A stretch of 64,000 bases of DNA from Streptomyces sp. VRA16 Mangrove soil (GTDB lineage Bacteria > Actinomycetota > Actinomycetes > Streptomycetales > Streptomycetaceae), in assembly GCF_017377775.1 (NCBI RefSeq), contig NZ_JAFVLN010000006.1, positions 1 through 64,000 of the forward strand. Direction: 5' to 3'. The notes below the pieces were generated by a model, which was not told the origin of the DNA, ran no database searches, and was given only the letters and a program-made list of their open reading frames with translations. Made by a program: the position numbers and the translations under genes. Each line of letters starts with the position of its first letter. Within the stretch, counting starts at the first letter, position 1. This document shows positions 10,401 through 16,846 of the stretch, one piece after another.

Positions 10401-10616
10401 GCCGAACGGGTCGTGACCGAGGCGTTCGCCGAGGTCCTCGGCCTCGACCGGGTCGGCGTCGACGACAACTTCTTCCACCTGGGCGGCCACTCGCTCCTCG
10501 CGGCCCGCCTCCTGCACCGGCTGCGCGAACGCCTCGCCCCCGAGGCGACGCTCACCCAGGTCATGGAGCGGGCCACCCCCGCGGCCCTGGCAGCGACCCT
10601 CGCCCCCCCCCCCTGA
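4446..10616 (+). CDS. Dimodular nonribosomal peptide synthetase, A-PCP-E-C-A-PCP, no thioesterase
   Basis: Assembles a dipeptide on carrier proteins. Domain order in 2056 residues: A1 about 30-490 (A3 core YTSGSTGRPKG near 155, YGPTE near 294, NGKVDR near 482); PCP1 with Ser538 in LGGDSI; epimerization domain about 580-1020 (HHLVVDG at 724, EGHGRD at 862); condensation domain about 1030-1450 (HHILMDG at 1163); A2 about 1460-1960; PCP2 with Ser2019 in LGGHSL, ending at 2056. The first module has no C domain, so it initiates; its residue should be epimerized to D. By hand alignment to PheA, A2 reads D-V-Q-L-V-A-H-V-V-K, a proline-type code; A1 reads D-A-H-F-L-G-V-T-F-K, which I cannot assign. 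No TE, reductase or terminal C domain is present. MbtH and formyltransferase genes follow directly. Confidence 0.95.
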   Translation: MNVSAPAGAPSPGGPRGLPPAPPVHRAFAAVAERSPAATAVAEEAGGTWSYREMSCWAAELADGLRARGAGPGGSVALRLPRSARLIAALLAVLDTGAAAVVLDPRLPAERLAAVEADAGCTVVLTPDTVPDGAGRASGLSATGPDGEPDRTACVFYTSGSTGRPKGVRVTHRNLGRFAADPHWEGPGHRVTALVSALGFDAVSHDLWLPLTRGGTVVVPADDRLDAHRLAALVAAHGVTGVFLTTAWFNQIAADDPKALRGLHTVLTGGEACDPRAFAQVRSACPQVTLGHVYGPTECTTFTTLHPLPPGEPVPADAVPIGTGLPGVTVRLLGPDLAEVADGEPGEVYVAGEQVADGYLGLPGRTAERFVADPHGPAGTRMYRTGDLAVRGLGGTLTYLARDDDQVKIRGHRVEPGEARAALAALPGVTQAVVVARDGRLVGYAVGAALDGTALRTALARVLPEYLVPSAVVVLDALPLGVNGKVDRAALPAPRTTRPGPGLPRTPEEKALCAAFAEVLGVPDAGTADDFFALGGDSITAMRLVSRVRREHVAITSQDVFTLRTPAALAAAAARATAPEADLFHQTATGPLALPPIALWLREQGPGTEEFVQSALVETPRGMSRGALVRALRTVLDRHDALRTRLPDPSADTVWQPEILPPGEIDAEELIDVRDDVSVRDGSVSPSEVRQAVARAMRHLDLPAGKVLRAVWWPRARRLLIAVHHLVVDGVSWQVLLPDLARAVDDPDALTAWGATTPYRRWTEAHNARATSPEVLATLPHWRATTAPVGRMWPAAAPVDPELDTVAASRTLETALPPEVGRALLTTAPARYGATTQELLLTALTLAAARCGAPPTLVVDTEGHGRDDHAAGLDVSATVGWFTCMYPVRLDCPAPGAGPAAAVEAVRAQWRKLPEDRSSYGLLRQLHPQAAGLLAPAPPRPLLFNYLGRYAVQGRDPWPYAPEAPVLGIHRAARQPLSHPLEINAVVDERSGEPVLTAEWRWAARLVDAGDVAALAREWAAALAELTAPGEARWPCSPLQEGLLYHAHRAPEGAPDPYHVQTVLDLAGDVDEDALRAALAALTAQHPALRAGFRWSCRGQAVQSVSDTVRVPLRVVDVADPGAAEEEARRDRDEPFDLAEPPLLRAVLLRIGAGRSRLLLSYHHILMDGWSMQVALADLADLYGQAAAGRTPVPTPRPSALAYLRHVADQGTDVATKAWQMLLDGVGEPTLLTAGDDEDARPDVVVLDVPAARTRALRARARERALSLNTLILGAWGLVLAQLTGRDDIVFGTVVADRPPHLDGVESMVGLMNNAVPVRLDLKAVVDRGALFAGLQEQRASMMPYQHLGLAEITRAAGLRELFDTVAVLEPYTDAFAAEWGPGVRVTSSEVRNGTHYPLCLLVSIGDGIRVRVQYRPGRLTEGAAREIGERFVEALGALADDLGAPAHRPVGAVPSAVRRPVPRTAAPVPVLDRFAAQVRDVPERAAVVDGRGTLDYRGLDAAADRLAAELTARGVGAEQVVALCLRRGRDAITAMLAVLKAGAAYLWLDPRHPAPRVAALAAEGRPQLLVYQDEFDAALAEIPAGVPRLLLGPEHVRPEPGRPGPVAGAPRPARHPGHPAYVVHTSGTQGVPKAVVMPGGALDRLVAWHEERFPAEPGAVTAQFTSMAFDVATQEVLTALCTGRTLAVPDADTRADAAAWTQWLRAHRVTELLAPTPVLAALCEFADGERESLPDLRHLVQAGEALVVGPQLRALCARDGKRLHNHYGPAETHVVTAGEVAGEPAAWPARPGIGAPVPGSRVMLLDAGLCPVPEGLAGELYLGGDQVARGYLGRPGLTAARFVADPWGPPGARMYRTGDLARQRPDGSLEFVGRNDDQVKIRGHRIEPDEVRAALAALPGVAQAAVLARPDGRGGKELTGYAVGADLDGALLRDRLATRLPDFMLPARILVLDRMPLTVNGKVDRRALPEPTREAARIRAPRTPAERVVTEAFAEVLGLDRVGVDDNFFHLGGHSLLAARLLHRLRERLAPEATLTQVMERATPAALAATLAPPP

Positions 10617-10641
10617 CACCCCACCCCCGACGGAGCCCCGC

Positions 10642-10851
10642 ATGAACCCCTTCGACGACCCCGACGGCACCTTCACCGTCCTCGCCAACGACGAGGACCA
10701 GTTCAGCCTCTGGCCCGCCCACCTGGCCGTCCCCGACGGCTGGCGCGAGGCCCACCCGAGCGCCGGCCGGGCCGCCTGCCTGGCCTGGATCGAGACGCAC
10801 TGGACCGACCTGCGCCCCCGCTCGCTGCGCGCACAGGAGCCCGCCCGATGA
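10642..10851 (+). CDS. MbtH-like NRPS chaperone
   Basis: A 69-residue MbtH-family protein that binds NRPS adenylation domains and supports their solubility and activity. The family signature is present: NPFDD at the start, NDEDQFSLWP near residues 20-29, PDGW near 36, and WTDLRPRSL near 53-61. The ATG at 10642 is preceded by GGAG (10631-10634). It starts 25 bases after the NRPS stop and overlaps the next gene by 4 bases (ATGA), so the three genes form one transcript. Its presence supports dependence of one or both A domains on MbtH. Confidence 0.95.
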   Translation: MNPFDDPDGTFTVLANDEDQFSLWPAHLAVPDGWREAHPSAGRAACLAWIETHWTDLRPRSLRAQEPAR

Positions 10852-11690
10852 CCGGACCGCTGCGCGTCGCCGTCGTCGCCGCGCTCCCGCAGACCGCGCC
10901 GCCCCTGGTGGCGGCGGTCCGCGCCCTCGGCCACGAGGTCCCGGTCGTCATCGGCCTGCGCCGCCCGCACGACTGGCCGGGACACCTGCTCGGCGAACGG
11001 GACCTGCCGCCCGGCGTCGACCTGGCGCTGCCCGCCCGGGCCGACGCCGTCACCGGGCTGCTGCGCGCCTACGCCCCGGACGTGGCCGTCAGCTACGGCT
11101 ACCCGCGCCGGCTCCCGGCGGCCGCGGTCGCCGCGCCCCGCCTGGGCACCGTGAACTGTCACCCGTCCGACCTGCCGTCCTACCGCGGCCCCAACCCGGT
11201 CGGCTGGGCGGTGCGCAACGGGGAGCGCGAGATCGGTGTCACCTGGCACCGCATGGACGCGGACCTGGACACCGGGCGCGTCCTCGCCCGTACGACCATC
11301 CCCCTCGACGACGAGATCTGGTCGTTCACCGGCGTCAACACCCGGGTCCTGGACGCGGCCTCCGCCCTGCTGCCCGGCGTCCTCGCCCGCCTCGTCGCCG
11401 GCGACCCCGGCGAGGAACAGCCCGCGCGGGAGGGCAGCTGGGCCGGCTTCTTCGACGAGGACTACGCGCACGTCGACTGGTCGGCACCAGCCGCGCACAT
11501 CCACACCCAGGTACGGGCCTGGAACATCGCGGGCCATCACCCCCGGGTCCGCGGCCCGCTCGCCCTTCTGGACGGCACCCACTGGCAGCTCCGCAGAACC
11601 ACCCTCCACCGCCCCCCGCCCCACACAGCCCGCCGCATCCCCTGCGGCACGGGCACCCTGTGGCTCCTCTCGGCGGACCCGGCCGACTAG
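10848..11690 (+). CDS. Formyltransferase (Fmt/PurN fold) of the NRPS locus
   Basis: Predicted to transfer a formyl group from 10-formyl-tetrahydrofolate to an amine of the NRPS substrate or product. The Rossmann-like catalytic domain shows the family triad: Asn and His in NCHPSDLPSYRG (near residue 101) and Asp in DADLDTG (near 138). A shorter C-terminal region follows, as in natural-product formyltransferases such as those of hydroxamate siderophore clusters. Here no ornithine N5-hydroxylase is present, which argues against a hydroxamate siderophore. The 4-base overlap with mbtH shows co-translation. Whether it modifies the alpha-amine of residue 1, a side chain or the free peptide cannot be told. 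A housekeeping methionyl-tRNA formyltransferase role is unlikely from context. Confidence 0.85.
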   Translation: MTGPLRVAVVAALPQTAPPLVAAVRALGHEVPVVIGLRRPHDWPGHLLGERDLPPGVDLALPARADAVTGLLRAYAPDVAVSYGYPRRLPAAAVAAPRLGTVNCHPSDLPSYRGPNPVGWAVRNGEREIGVTWHRMDADLDTGRVLARTTIPLDDEIWSFTGVNTRVLDAASALLPGVLARLVAGDPGEEQPAREGSWAGFFDEDYAHVDWSAPAAHIHTQVRAWNIAGHHPRVRGPLALLDGTHWQLRRTTLHRPPPHTARRIPCGTGTLWLLSADPAD

Positions 11691-11773
11691 CCCCGGACCG
11701 ACAGCGGCGCCGCCTTGGGCATCCGCCCGCCGCCGTCCCACCCCGCCTTGGTCCCTCCGCCGCGTGCCCCACC

Positions 11774-11990
11774 GCCTTGGGCAATCTGCCGCCTTGGGCT
11801 TTCCCGCCCCGGTCGGTTGCCGTGCCGCCTTGGGCAGTCTGCCGCCTTGGGCTTTCCCGCCCTGGTCGGCTGCCGCGCCGCTTTGGGCAGTCTGCCGCCT
11901 GGGGTTTCCCGCCCCGGTCGGCTGCCGCGCCGCCGCAGGTCATTTGCCGCCCGCCACGGCCGCCTTGGGCAATCTGCCGCCTTGGGCGGC
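11774..11990. repeat. 53-bp tandem repeat array (about 3.5 units)
   Basis: Units start at 11774, 11827 and 11880 (spacing 53, 53), then a diverged unit at 11932 and a partial one at 11962. Each unit has the word GCCTTGGGCA.TCTGCC followed by a second CCGCCTTGGGC, then CCCGCCCYGGTCGG. Differences are point changes plus a 1-base deletion in unit 3. There are no unique spacers, so it is not a CRISPR array. Confidence 0.8.
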
Positions 11991-12090
11991 AGGGTGGGCA
12001 AGGCGGCACCCCGGCGCGGGGTGAGCGCTCCCGGGCGGCGTCCAGCTCGGTCCCGGGCGCGCCATCGCCGGGTGCAGCGCCGTCTCGGCT

Positions 12091-12121
12091 GGTCGCGCAG
12101 TTCCCCGCGCCCCTACGGGGC
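12091..12121 (-). repeat. Dispersed Streptomyces intergenic repeat, copy 1
   Basis: On the minus strand it reads GCGCGGGGAACTGCGCGACC, a short sequence seen between genes in many Streptomyces genomes. Related copies lie at 19414-19455 and 24656-24689 here. Each copy has a GC-rich hairpin at its start (GCCCCGTAGGGGC here). Confidence 0.7.
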
Positions 12122-12229
12122 ACGACCACCATCGGCGGAGCCGCTGATGGACACAGCCCCGCGCCCCTGGCGGGGCTCATCTCGCCGTCGGTCGGGCCCG
12201 CGCGGCGGAGCCGTCCCGCGCCCCCCGAG

Positions 12230-13186
12230 TCAGTGGCGCCCCGCGCCCGCCCGCTCGCGCTCCTCCGGGACCACAGCCGCCCCCTCACCCTCCGAAGAGC
12301 CCGCCACCACGACCGAACGGGCCCGCCCCTGCCGCCCCCGCAGCGTCACCACGGTCCCGAGCAGCGCGAACCCCGCACAGACCAGCACCAGCGGCGTCCC
12401 CGAAAGTCCCCACATGGCCAGTCCCGACCCGGCGAGCAGCGTCACCAGGGCCCAGCGCAGCGCGGGCCCCGAGATCCGGGTCGACAGCAGCGCGCCGCCC
12501 ACCACACCCGGAATCGCCCCGATCAGCAGCGTCCCCGCCATACCGAAGGCGACGTCACCGAAGACCAGGTGCCCGAGAGCGGCCGACGCCACGACGGGGA
12601 TGGCCTGCACCAGATCCGTGCCGACCAGATGGTTCGCCTTCAGACGCGGATGCGCCAGCATCAGCATCACGATGATCAGGGACCCGGAGCCCACCGAGGT
12701 CATGCCCACGATGAAGCCGCCGACCAGCCCGATGGCGAGGGTCGCGAGCGGGCGCACGGCGACCTTCGCGTCCTCCGCCTCGTCGGCCCCGGTCCCACGC
12801 CGCGCGTCCAGCCACATCCGGGCCAGCATCCCGACGACGGCCAGCACGAGCGCTCCGCCGATCACGTACTTCACGCGCTCCTGGAGCGTGTCCCCGTCCC
12901 CGAGCAGCTGCAGCGCGAGGGCGCCGAAGAACGCGGCGGGCATCGCCGTCGGCAGCAGCCAGCGCACGATGTCCCAGCGCACGGTCCCGGCCCGCTGGTG
13001 CACCGCGGCGCCGAACGGCTTCATGAGGACCGAGGTGGCCAGGTCGCTGCCGATCGCGGCCGTCGGGTTGACCCCGAACAGCATCACCATGATCGGCGTC
13101 ATCAGGGCACCGCCGCCCATGCCGGTGAGTCCCACCGCCACACCGACGAAGGCGCCCGCGACGACTATCGCCCAAGAGAAGTCCAT
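12230..13186 (-). CDS. TauE/SafE family sulfite/organosulfonate exporter-type membrane protein
   Basis: Multi-spanning membrane protein of the TauE/SafE/YfcA family, associated with export of sulfite, thiosulfate or organosulfur anions. The ATG at 13186 gives MDFSWAIVVAGAF and 318 residues. Family marks are the two related Gly-rich halves: GLTGMGGGALMTP near residue 20 and GMTSVGSGSLIIV near 170. About 8 hydrophobic segments are visible, plus a charged loop (ARRGTGADEAEDAK) in the middle and a hydrophilic C-tail. It is divergent from an Rrf2 regulator 120 bases away, which suggests redox- or sulfur-responsive control. The substrate is not deducible. Confidence 0.85.
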   Translation of the reverse strand: MDFSWAIVVAGAFVGVAVGLTGMGGGALMTPIMVMLFGVNPTAAIGSDLATSVLMKPFGAAVHQRAGTVRWDIVRWLLPTAMPAAFFGALALQLLGDGDTLQERVKYVIGGALVLAVVGMLARMWLDARRGTGADEAEDAKVAVRPLATLAIGLVGGFIVGMTSVGSGSLIIVMLMLAHPRLKANHLVGTDLVQAIPVVASAALGHLVFGDVAFGMAGTLLIGAIPGVVGGALLSTRISGPALRWALVTLLAGSGLAMWGLSGTPLVLVCAGFALLGTVVTLRGRQGRARSVVVAGSSEGEGAAVVPEERERAGAGRH

Positions 13187-13306
13187 GGGAGAGACCGTAC
13201 GCACTATTCCTATGGGAAAGGTATGGATGGAAGGAAGGTGCCGGAAGTTCTCGCTCTGTGGACAGTCGGGGGCCGTGGGCGTACGCCCGTCCATGACAAT
13301 GGAGCC

Positions 13307-13771
13307 ATGAGGATCTCCGCCCGCGCCGACTACGCCGTACGCGCCTGCCTGGAACTCGCCGCCCGGACCGAGCAGGGCTGCGACCCCGTGAAGGCCGAGG
13401 CGGTCGCCGCGGCACAGGACATTCCGCACAAGTTCCTGGAGGGCATCCTCAGCGACCTGCGCCGCGGCTCCATCGTGATCAGCAGGCGCGGCGGCAACGG
13501 CGGCTATCTGCTGGCCCGCCCCGCCGACACCATCACCGTCGCCGACGTGGTCCGCGCCGTCGAGGGGCCCATCGTCTCGGTGCGCGGCGAGCGCCCGAAC
13601 GCGCTCACCTACACCGGCCCCGCCGAACCCCTCCTGCCGCTGTGGGTCGCCCTGCGCGCCAACGTCCGCAAGATCATGGAGGGCGTCACCCTCGCGGACA
13701 TCGCCCACGACCGGCTCCCGGCCCCCGTCCGGGAGCTGGCCGACGACCCGGCGGCCTGGCACAACCCCTGA
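13307..13771 (+). CDS. Rrf2 family transcriptional regulator without cluster cysteines
   Basis: 154-residue winged-helix regulator starting MRISARADYAVRAC. The HTH and wing (RRGSIVISRRGGNGGYLLARP, residues about 50-70) are typical of Rrf2. The loop that in IscR/NsrR carries three Cys ligands is here RGERPNALTYTGPAE, with no Cys; the only cysteines are near the N-end (about residues 13 and 25). It therefore probably does not bind an Fe-S cluster and more likely senses a small molecule or acts with a partner, as CymR does. It is divergent from the TauE exporter, its likely target, and ends 8 bases from the converging GH35 gene. Confidence 0.85.
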   Translation: MRISARADYAVRACLELAARTEQGCDPVKAEAVAAAQDIPHKFLEGILSDLRRGSIVISRRGGNGGYLLARPADTITVADVVRAVEGPIVSVRGERPNALTYTGPAEPLLPLWVALRANVRKIMEGVTLADIAHDRLPAPVRELADDPAAWHNP

Positions 13772-13778
13772 CCGGTGG

Positions 13779-16712
13779 CTACCGGCCGGAAGGCAGTTCC
13801 GGCGACTCCACCGGCGCCACCCGCACACCACCCGCCGCGCTGCCCAGCAGCGTCAGCTCCACGGCGCCGGGCCCGGCCGGGGCCGTCCCGTCGCAGAGCA
13901 CGGCGAGGGCCAGGGTGTTGCGGCCCCGGGTGCGCAGGATGCCGTTGGGCACGGCGAAGGTGTGCTGCGGGCCCACGTCGTTGATGTACTGGCCCATGTT
14001 CCAGCCGTTGACGAAGAGCTGGACGCGGTAGGCGCGGGTCGCGTCGTCGGTGAGCGTGATGCCGATCGACGCGTCCACGTCGTGGTCGACGGCGAGCCTG
14101 AACGAGGTCCGGTACCAGTCGACGCCCTGCCGCTGCGCGGACACCGGGAAGGAGACCGGCTCCCAGCCCTCCGCCCCGGACGCCTCGGCGCCGGGCAGGT
14201 GCCAGCCGTGCCGCTCCCCGTACAGACCGCCGCAGTTCAGCGGCCCGCGCACCGGGTCGCTGTCGGCTGTCCGCAGGCCCTGGATCCGCCAGGTGACGTC
14301 CGTCAGGGACGACGAGACCAGCCCGCGCGCCGCCTTGTGGGAGTCACGGGCGCCGCCGTCCTCGTCGTGCTGCATCCGCCGCACCAGCACGGACAGCACA
14401 TGCCCGCCCGTCGTGCGCAGCTCGTCGGGCACGGCGAACGTGGCCGTCGCCGTCCAGGTGCCGGTCGTGGACTGCGCGCTGGTCGGCACCGGCATCCGGT
14501 GCGTGCCAAGCGGCTTCCCGTCGAGCCACGCCATCAGCAGACCCTGGGTGCCCGTGATGTAGGCGAGGCCGACGGAGTCGAGGCCGCTCGCGTCGTCGAA
14601 CGAACCCCGGTACCAGACGTCCCCGTAGTGGAAGCCGTAGTCGTCGGCGAACAGCACCGGGCCGCCGGCGGGCACGGCCGTCGTCGAGTACGAGCTCGCC
14701 TTGTCGGCCACCGTCCAGTCCGCGTCGTCGAACCCCGGCTCGGACTCCGGGTTCTCCGCGCGGTGCCGCCAGCCGGTCAGCGCGGGCAGCCGCACCGGCG
14801 CCACCCCGGGCAGCGCCCGCGTGGCGGCCAGGCTCCCCGAGTCCGTCGTCCGTACGCGCACGGGCCGGCCGTTCCACATCACCTCGCGCACCCCGCGCGG
14901 CGCCCACACCTCAAGGTCGGCCTCCGTGACGGTGTCACCCTCCAGATGGGCAGTGGCGCCCTCCAGGCGGGCGGTACGCAGCAGCGCGGGCCCGCGTACG
15001 AGCACCGTGCCGGACGGGGTGTCGTGGCGCCACAGCCGGGCCGACGCGGCGTCGTCCGCGAACAGCACCAGCAGCGAGTCGTCCACCGACACCCGTACCA
15101 GACCTGCGAGTTCGGTGCTCACGGTCAGCAGCCCGTCCGCGCAGGAGGCCGTCGCCGCGCCGTCCAGCACGACGGCCTTCGGCTCGCCGTCGCAGGAGAA
15201 CGCCGCCTGGGCCGCCTCCCCGGCCCGCCCGGCGAAGACCACGATGTCCCGGCGCCCGGCGGACACCCCCAGCATCGGCTGCACGGTCGAGTACGCCACC
15301 GTCGTCCGCCCGACCTTCAGCCCCGCGGCGATCAGCTTGGCGTCCTTGCCGCCCACGGTGACCGGTGCCGTCACGCCCGCCCCCTCCGCGAGCGTGAACG
15401 GCAGCGGCGAGGTGACCGGCGTGGACGTGTCGTTGCGGACGACGTAGACGTGCGCGCCGGTGTCGGGGTGGGTCAGGTGGTAAACCTTCAGGCCGCTCAC
15501 CGTGACGTCCGCGGCCTTGTCGAGCTTCGCCAACTCGGGCGCCGACGCCAGCAGTTGGCCGATCTGGTGCATCGGCACCAGCTTCTCGGTGAGGCCGCGC
15601 CCCTCGTCCAGGGCCGCCCCGTAGTCGTACGACGTGTAGACGACCGGCGCGGGCAGCCAGCCCCAGCTCGTGCCGCCGTACGTCATGTAGACGTTGTGGA
15701 TCTTGATGCCGTTGGCGAGGTGGGTGAGGTACTGGCGACGCTCGAACGCCGCGTCCCGGCTCGCCCGCACCGCCGCGTACCCCTTCCCGCCGAACGGCGC
15801 GCCGCCCCACGGGTCGAACCAGCCACCGCCCGACTCGGCGATGAACCCCGGCGTGTCCGGCGACGCCTGCGAGCCGACCGTGCCCCCGTAGTAGCCCCAG
15901 TCGTACGGCGTCGCGGACGGGGACGGATAGCCGTCGAAGGCGTACAGATAGCGCCCCGACTCGTCACCCGTGCTGAACGCCCCGGGCACCCAATAGCCGT
16001 TCCGCCCCTTGTCGTTGTGGAACAGCGGCACGTCGATGCCGTCCGCGCGCACCTTCGCGTACAGGTGCGCCATGTAGTCCTTGCCGGTGGCGGAGGTGAC
16101 GTACGAGGCGTACTCGTTCTCCAGCTGGTAGAGGACCACCGTGCCGTCGCCCGACGTGTACTGGTGGCGGGAGATGATCTCGTTCACCGCCGTCAGGTAC
16201 TCGTCCACGTGCGAGAGGTACGTGGCGTTCGAGGTGCGGGCCGTGCCCGGCGTCACCGTCAGCCAGCCGGGGAAGCCGCCCGCGTCGACCTCGGCGTTGA
16301 TGTACGGACCCGGGCGCGCGATCACGTACAGACCGCACTCGGCGGCCGTGCGCAGGAACAGGTCGAGGTCGCGCACGCCGGTGAAGTCGTAGACGCCCGG
16401 GGCGGGGGAGTGGAAGTTCCAGGAGACGTAGATGCTGATCGCGTTGTAGCCGTGGGCGCGCAGCTTCTGCAGGACGTCCCGCCACAGCGAGGGGCTCGGC
16501 AGCCGGAACGGGTGCACCTCGCCCGACCACAGCACCACCCGCTCGCCGTCCACGAGCATCGAGTACTTGTCGAAGGTGACGGAGTGCGCGGCCCCGTCGG
16601 CCGTGGGCGGCGTCGCCGTCCCCGTCGCGGCCGACGCCGGCCGGGAGAAGCCCGCCGCCGCGGTGGCGGTGAGGACGGACAGCGTGGTGAAGGTGCGTCT
16701 GCTGAGCTCCAA
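13779..16712 (-). CDS. Secreted GH35 beta-galactosidase (Tat-type signal)
   Basis: Retaining beta-galactosidase acting outside the cell on terminal galactose of plant polysaccharides. The N-terminus LSRRTFTTLSVL followed by an Ala-rich core is Tat-like, with cleavage near PASA (residue 28). The TIM barrel contains the acid/base Glu in QLENEYASY (near 200) and the nucleophile Glu in GFIAESGGGWFDPW (near 290). The rest of the 977 residues forms beta-sandwich domains typical of long bacterial GH35 enzymes, including a galactose-binding-like C-terminal part. It opens a minus-strand sugar region with GalM and an ABC importer downstream in genome order. Confidence 0.92.
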   Translation of the reverse strand: MELSRRTFTTLSVLTATAAAGFSRPASAATGTATPPTADGAAHSVTFDKYSMLVDGERVVLWSGEVHPFRLPSPSLWRDVLQKLRAHGYNAISIYVSWNFHSPAPGVYDFTGVRDLDLFLRTAAECGLYVIARPGPYINAEVDAGGFPGWLTVTPGTARTSNATYLSHVDEYLTAVNEIISRHQYTSGDGTVVLYQLENEYASYVTSATGKDYMAHLYAKVRADGIDVPLFHNDKGRNGYWVPGAFSTGDESGRYLYAFDGYPSPSATPYDWGYYGGTVGSQASPDTPGFIAESGGGWFDPWGGAPFGGKGYAAVRASRDAAFERRQYLTHLANGIKIHNVYMTYGGTSWGWLPAPVVYTSYDYGAALDEGRGLTEKLVPMHQIGQLLASAPELAKLDKAADVTVSGLKVYHLTHPDTGAHVYVVRNDTSTPVTSPLPFTLAEGAGVTAPVTVGGKDAKLIAAGLKVGRTTVAYSTVQPMLGVSAGRRDIVVFAGRAGEAAQAAFSCDGEPKAVVLDGAATASCADGLLTVSTELAGLVRVSVDDSLLVLFADDAASARLWRHDTPSGTVLVRGPALLRTARLEGATAHLEGDTVTEADLEVWAPRGVREVMWNGRPVRVRTTDSGSLAATRALPGVAPVRLPALTGWRHRAENPESEPGFDDADWTVADKASSYSTTAVPAGGPVLFADDYGFHYGDVWYRGSFDDASGLDSVGLAYITGTQGLLMAWLDGKPLGTHRMPVPTSAQSTTGTWTATATFAVPDELRTTGGHVLSVLVRRMQHDEDGGARDSHKAARGLVSSSLTDVTWRIQGLRTADSDPVRGPLNCGGLYGERHGWHLPGAEASGAEGWEPVSFPVSAQRQGVDWYRTSFRLAVDHDVDASIGITLTDDATRAYRVQLFVNGWNMGQYINDVGPQHTFAVPNGILRTRGRNTLALAVLCDGTAPAGPGAVELTLLGSAAGGVRVAPVESPELPSGR

Positions 16713-16846
16713 CGGGGGCCTCCGAGTGGCTCGTTACGCGGTACCGGAAGGAAGAACACAGGCGAGCGTTCGACATGGCGAACGGTGTTCGCAGATCCGG
16801 AGCCGAACCTATTCAGCCACCCCGGAAGCGGTCAACGGTCGTGCGC

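Larger units (their letters stand above)
11691..12229. other. Non-coding stretch with tandem and dispersed repeats
   Basis: About 540 bases between the converging formyltransferase and TauE genes carry no convincing gene. The frames that stay open translate into Arg/Pro/Ala-rich sequence driven by GC bias and repeats. The stretch holds 53-bp tandem repeats (11774-11990) and a copy of a common Streptomyces intergenic repeat (12091-12121). A further GC-rich hairpin (GCCCCGCGCCCC to GGCGGGGC) lies at about 12154-12177. Confidence 0.6.

Noticed and set aside
10848..11690. Housekeeping methionyl-tRNA formyltransferase
   Set aside because: It overlaps mbtH in an NRPS operon and its C-terminal region is short. 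The catalytic fold alone does not tell the two apart, so this is a context judgement.
4446..11690. Hydroxamate siderophore cluster
   Set aside because: A formyltransferase is present, but no ornithine N5-hydroxylase, transporter or siderophore-binding protein, and the A domain pockets do not look basic-residue specific.
5292..11741. A 2149-codon open frame on the minus strand opposite the NRPS
   Set aside because: It is antisense to clear NRPS domains, has low-complexity Gly/Arg/Glu-rich translation and no family motif. Long shadow frames are expected at this G+C content.
11774..11990. CRISPR array
   Set aside because: The repeats are direct and adjacent at 53 bp with no unique spacers, and no cas genes are present.
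11660..13306. An open plus frame joining the repeat region to the Rrf2 gene
   Set aside because: The first 549 codons translate repeats and the antisense of TauE. The Rrf2 ATG at 13307 fits family length and start.
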